From NCBI GenBank assembly GCA_012520835.1, contig JAAYNN010000111.1, positions 1-8,654 on the forward strand: a stretch of DNA of 8,654 nt, given 5' to 3'. Below the pieces are notes generated by a model. That model worked only from the letters and a program-made list of their open reading frames with translations. It searched no databases and was not told where the DNA came from. A program made the translations under genes and the position numbers. Origin of the DNA: Dehalococcoidales bacterium. Its GTDB lineage: Bacteria; Chloroflexota; Dehalococcoidia; Dehalococcoidales; UBA5627. Each line of letters starts with the position of its first letter. Position 1 is the first letter of the stretch. Shown one piece after another: positions 6,440 to 8,654 of this stretch.

Positions 6440-6447
6440 AAAGATAT

Positions 6448-6476
6448 AGTATACCAGCCAACAGCTTTAAAATCAA
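6448..6476 (-). promoter_or_regulatory. candidate thrS promoter with extended -10
   Basis: On the minus strand TTGATT (6476-6471) and TATACT (6453-6448) are exactly 17 bases apart. The -10 matches 5/6 and carries an extended TGG just upstream (TGGTATACT). This is one of the best promoter matches in the window. The predicted start near 6441-6439 puts the leader ORF and hairpin at the very 5' end of the transcript. Confidence 0.6.
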
Positions 6477-6506
6477 TCCTGCAAACGATTGCTGGCGGCT
6501 GGTATA
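6450..6506. repeat. interrupted inverted repeat around the thrS promoter
   Basis: TATACCAGCC (6450-6459) and its perfect complement GGCTGGTATA (6497-6506) bracket the promoter. A further CAGC (6462-6465)/GCTG (6491-6494) pair lies inside. The left arm coincides with the -10 box, whose extended element it contains. The spacing fits either a two-site operator or a cruciform/RNA stem in transcripts reading through from the gene upstream. Confidence 0.65.
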
Positions 6507-6547
6507 GCTTAATTTAACACACTATTTTAAAATATTCCTTTATAACC

Positions 6548-8305
6548 CTATAACCCGGCGGTTAACGCAACAGCCAGGAAAACAGCACCGAATACGATTG
6601 CAAGGATGATAATTATCATGTATATCACCCACTCGGACTGCGTCAGTTTCCTGACTATTTTCTTCACCAGGGCTTCTTCTGCTTTTGCCATGGCTTCATC
6701 GGCAGCTCTTTGAGCAGCCAATGCTATTTCTTCGGCACGTGCAACTGCTTCTCTGGCTGCTTTATCTGTTTCTTCCGCTCTTATCCGGGCAATATCTGCT
6801 GCCCTGGCACTGGCATTCTGCGAAGCTCTTTGAGCTTCCTCTGCCTTAGCAAATGCCTGTGCTACAGCTGCCGATATGGCAGCAGCTAAAGCCTTATCCG
6901 CTTCATCATCCGCCAGTTCAGCCTTTTTGGAAATTTCCTCCGCTACCTTTTGAGCAGCAATAGATGCTTCAGTGGCATCCCTACCGGCTTTAGCTGTACT
7001 TTCCGCAGATTCACCGGATACTTTTGTAGCAGCTTCCAGCGCTTCTCTTCCGGCAATCCCGGCAAGCTCTCCCTTTCTGGCTACTTCCTGTGCTAGATAT
7101 GCCGCTGCTGCAGCTGCTTTTTTAGCTTCTCTACCGGCTTCATCCGCTTTTTTGGCGGATTCGGGAGTGCCATTTATTGCTGCTTCATCGGCAGCTTTTC
7201 TGGCCAGTTCCAGTTTCTCGTCGGCAATTATCGCTGCTGCCTTCGCAGCGTCTATTGCACTTAAAGCCGACTCCTTAGAGGCTATTGCAGTTTCTCTGGC
7301 CCTTGCGGCTGTCTGTTCAGCAAGTGCGTTGATGGCAGCTGCCAGCGCTTCATCCCCGGCAGCATCGGCATATTCAGCCTGCCTGGTAGTATCACTAACT
7401 GTCCTGGATGCATTCAAGGCTGCTTCTTTAGCATCTTTCCCTGATTCATCGATTCTTTCAGCCAGTACTCCTGATATTCTGGTAGCTGCCAAAATGGCTG
7501 CATCTCCGGCAATATCAGCCAGTTCACCTTTCCTGGCTGTTTCATCGGCTAAACGAAAGGCTGTTGCCGCCGCTTTTTTAGCTTCTCTGCCGGCTTCATC
7601 AGCCTTTTTAGCAGATTCGGTATTCAAATTTTGATTGGCTTCAGCTGTCGCTGTTTTAGCTAATTGAGCTGAACTTTCGGCTTGTTTAGCCGCCGCATTT
7701 GCGGCTTTAATTGAACTCTCGACAGCTTCTCTGGCAAGTATGGCTGCATCCTCAGCTCTTATCGCCGCTTCTTCTGCTGCTTTCAGCGCTGCATCGGCAA
7801 CTTCCCTGGCGGCCTGTGCGACTTCATTGGATTTTGTTGTAGCTTCTTCAGCCGCATACTGAGCGGCTCTGGCAATTTCTTCCGCCCGCAGAGCAGCTTC
7901 CTCTGCTCTCATGGCAGCTTCCTCTGCCGCCCTGCTGGCAGAATCAGCCGCTTCCTTCGCTTTTATCTCTGCTTTCTCAGCATCGGCGATAGCGGTTTGG
8001 GCTATTTTTTCAGCCCTTGCTGCTGCTTCAGCCGCTGCGGTAGTTGCCTTTTGAGCAGCAGTTTCTCCGGCTTCCCGGGCTTCTTCCGCTCTTTTTTCCG
8101 CTTCACCAGAGGCTTTAGTAGCTAAAACAGCCGCTTCATTAGCTTTCCTGGAAGCATCTTCCGCTCTTCTGGCAGCTTCAACAGCTGCTTTAATATTGGC
8201 TTCCATTTCGTCAAGAATGACGGGAAGCGGTTTGGTAAGAATTTTGGGGGGTGGCGGGAGTTCCTTTACCGGTTGGGGGTTATCTTTCAGATTATCACTT
8301 TGCAT
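6548..8305 (-). CDS. Ala/Glu-rich coiled-coil protein with C-terminal membrane anchor, function unknown
   Basis: I do not recognise this 585-residue protein. Residues 1-30 are Pro-rich (KELPPPPKI). Residues about 33-550 are almost entirely Ala, Glu, Lys, Arg and Asp in runs such as AARAEKIAQTAIADAEKAE and AAMRAEEAALRAEEIARAA, predicting long helical coiled coil. A hydrophobic segment follows at about 559-583 (WVIYMIIIILAIVFGAVFLAVAL), preceded by the basic stretch VKKIVRKL and ending two residues before the C terminus. There is no signal peptide, so the topology is probably tail-anchored with the coiled coil in the cytoplasm. Residues 230-331 and 382-483 are a clear duplication (both open ESAKKADEAGREAKKAA). 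The start ATG has a perfect AGGAGG (8316-8311) at 5-base spacing. Database hits to LEA-like, TolA-like or apolipoprotein-like families would likely reflect composition only. A role in envelope organisation or scaffolding is conjecture. Confidence 0.85.
   Translation of the reverse strand: MQSDNLKDNPQPVKELPPPPKILTKPLPVILDEMEANIKAAVEAARRAEDASRKANEAAVLATKASGEAEKRAEEAREAGETAAQKATTAAAEAAARAEKIAQTAIADAEKAEIKAKEAADSASRAAEEAAMRAEEAALRAEEIARAAQYAAEEATTKSNEVAQAAREVADAALKAAEEAAIRAEDAAILAREAVESSIKAANAAAKQAESSAQLAKTATAEANQNLNTESAKKADEAGREAKKAAATAFRLADETARKGELADIAGDAAILAATRISGVLAERIDESGKDAKEAALNASRTVSDTTRQAEYADAAGDEALAAAINALAEQTAARARETAIASKESALSAIDAAKAAAIIADEKLELARKAADEAAINGTPESAKKADEAGREAKKAAAAAAYLAQEVARKGELAGIAGREALEAATKVSGESAESTAKAGRDATEASIAAQKVAEEISKKAELADDEADKALAAAISAAVAQAFAKAEEAQRASQNASARAADIARIRAEETDKAAREAVARAEEIALAAQRAADEAMAKAEEALVKKIVRKLTQSEWVIYMIIIILAIVFGAVFLAVALTAGL
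6857..7162 (-). repeat. internal duplication, copy 2 (coiled-coil gene)
   Basis: This encodes residues 382-483, the second copy of the unit at 7313-7618. Conserved blocks are ESAKKADEAGREAKKAA, EVARKGELAGIAGREAL and DKALAAAISAAVAQ. A ~50-residue segment of ordinary coiled coil separates the copies. Confidence 0.8.
7313..7618 (-). repeat. internal duplication, copy 1 (coiled-coil gene)
   Basis: This encodes residues 230-331 of the coiled-coil protein. It shares with copy 2 the opening ESAKKADEAGREAKKAA, then ARKGELA.IAG, then EAL.AA-type segments and a closing LAAAI.A....Q, in the same order and at equal spacing. The offset between copies is 152 residues (456 bases). Similarity is strongest at the upstream end, where the DNA is also nearly identical over about 40 bases. 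Confidence 0.8.
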
Positions 8306-8340
8306 GTATGCCTCCTATAATAAAAATATATAACAATTCC

Positions 8341-8354
8341 CCTTCCAGGGAAGG
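8341..8354. repeat. short inverted repeat in the coiled-coil gene leader
   Basis: CCTTCC (8341-8346) and GGAAGG (8349-8354) form a perfect 6-bp inverted repeat with a 2-base centre, 25 bases upstream of the AGGAGG ribosome binding site. It could be a protein binding site. On minus-strand RNA the CU-rich part could also pair with the AGGAGG. Confidence 0.4.
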
Positions 8355-8390
8355 AGCCAACTAACATTAAAGACCGGCATAACATACTCT

Positions 8391-8407
8391 GGTATTTTTA
8401 AAATACC
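8391..8407. repeat. inverted repeat at the predicted transcription start of the coiled-coil gene
   Basis: GGTATTTT (8391-8398) and AAAATACC (8400-8407) form a perfect 8-bp inverted repeat around a single base. It lies immediately downstream of the candidate -10 box, an operator-like position. Its low GC and one-base centre make it a poor terminator. Confidence 0.5.
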
Positions 8408-8410
8408 TTA

Positions 8411-8442
8411 ATTATATTACAATGTCTTATAAGCAAAATCAA
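8411..8442 (-). promoter_or_regulatory. candidate promoter for the coiled-coil gene
   Basis: On the minus strand TTGATT (8442-8437) is followed after 17 bases by TAATAT, which overlaps a perfect TATAAT (8416-8411). The -35 hexamer is the same as in the thrS candidate. Transcription would start near 8404, giving a leader of about 100 bases. Confidence 0.4.
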
Positions 8443-8509
8443 TATATTTGTGCTTGTTTTTACGGATTTTTTACAAAATATACTTTATTTCTCCCACATG
8501 GGCTTTTAT

Positions 8510-8594
8510 TGGTGGGGAAGGGGGGAGTTGAACCCCCACGCCTTTCAGCACAAGATCCTAAGTCTTGCTCGTCTGCCAATTCCGACACTCCCCC
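8510..8594 (-). tRNA. tRNA-Leu (anticodon UAG)
   Basis: On the minus strand an acceptor GGGGGAG (8594-8588) pairs with CTTCCCC (8520-8514, one G-U). It is followed by a D arm (TCG...CGA, with TTGG in the loop), an anticodon stem CAAGA/TCTTG with loop CTTAGGA, giving anticodon TAG, a variable arm of about 13 bases, as expected for Leu, and a T arm GGGGG-TTCAACT-CCCCC. The discriminator is A and CCA is encoded (8512-8510). It reads CUA and other CUN codons. No strong terminator follows. An AT-rich -10-like TAATAT lies at 8613-8608, without a good -35. Confidence 0.96.
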
Positions 8595-8654
8595 ATATTA
8601 AGTAAAGATATTAAGTGCAATGCATTAATGCTACTATCATAAAGCATTTTATCA

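Noticed and set aside
6362..6510. T-box riboswitch in front of thrS
   Set aside because: A TGGGTGAG stretch (6438-6431) recalls part of the T-box core, but the NACC part, stem I and a specifier loop are missing, and the best promoter leaves only about 85 bases of leader.
6972..7634. 220-residue plus-strand ORF opposite the coiled-coil gene, rich in Ala and Ser
   Set aside because: It is the antisense of the GC-rich Ala codon repeats (GCT/GCA/GCC read back as Ser/Ala/Gly codons), which rarely make stops. It has no ribosome binding site or recognisable domain and inherits its repetition from the real gene.
8492..8509. CCCACATGGG followed by CTTTTATT as a terminator near the tRNA
   Set aside because: The stem is 4 bp with a 2-base centre that cannot form a stable loop, and the T tract is on the plus-strand side where no gene ends.
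8622..8631. GCATTAATGC palindrome upstream of the tRNA
   Set aside because: A 10-base AT-containing palindrome is expected by chance, and its distance to any clear promoter element cannot be set within the window.

Overview
The window looks like a chromosomal segment of an anaerobic bacterium, most probably from the Chloroflexota (Dehalococcoidia-like). That placement is an inference from three things: protein flavour, the block tRNA-Leu / thrS / infC-rpmI-rplT facing an ADP-forming acyl-CoA synthetase-GNAT fusion, and moderate GC in genes with very AT-rich spacers. No marker in the window proves it.

Layout. (1) Positions 1-243, minus strand: N-terminal piece of an alpha/beta hydrolase running off the left edge. 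(2) 244-631: AT-rich divergent intergenic region. (3) 632-3316, plus strand: an 894-residue fusion of an NDP-forming acyl-CoA synthetase with a C-terminal GNAT acetyltransferase (Pat/PatZ-like architecture). (4) 3341-3369: near-perfect palindromic bidirectional terminator shared with the converging ribosomal operon. (5) Minus strand, 6355 down to 3391: thrS, infC, rpmI and rplT in the classical translation-gene order. (6) Minus strand, 8305-6548: a 585-residue Ala/Glu-rich coiled-coil protein with a C-terminal membrane anchor and an internal duplication. (7) Minus strand, 8594-8510: tRNA-Leu(UAG).

How the genes work together. thrS charges tRNA-Thr, infC makes IF3, and rpmI/rplT make bL35 and bL20, so this is a translation cluster. 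infC has no usable AUG, GUG or UUG at its true 5' end and appears to start at AUA or AUU behind a strong Shine-Dalgarno, the arrangement known for IF3 autoregulation in E. coli. rplT starts with UUG. The thrS leader is the most interesting regulatory stretch. A good promoter is followed at once by a 13-codon, potentially leaderless ORF whose stop lies inside an intrinsic-terminator hairpin, and the promoter itself sits within a 10-bp inverted repeat. infC has its own candidate promoter overlapped by an 8-bp inverted repeat. ThrRS lacks the usual N-terminal TGS domain.

No mobile element, CRISPR array or defence system is visible. The less ordinary elements are the thrS leader, the infC start and the unrecognised coiled-coil membrane protein.
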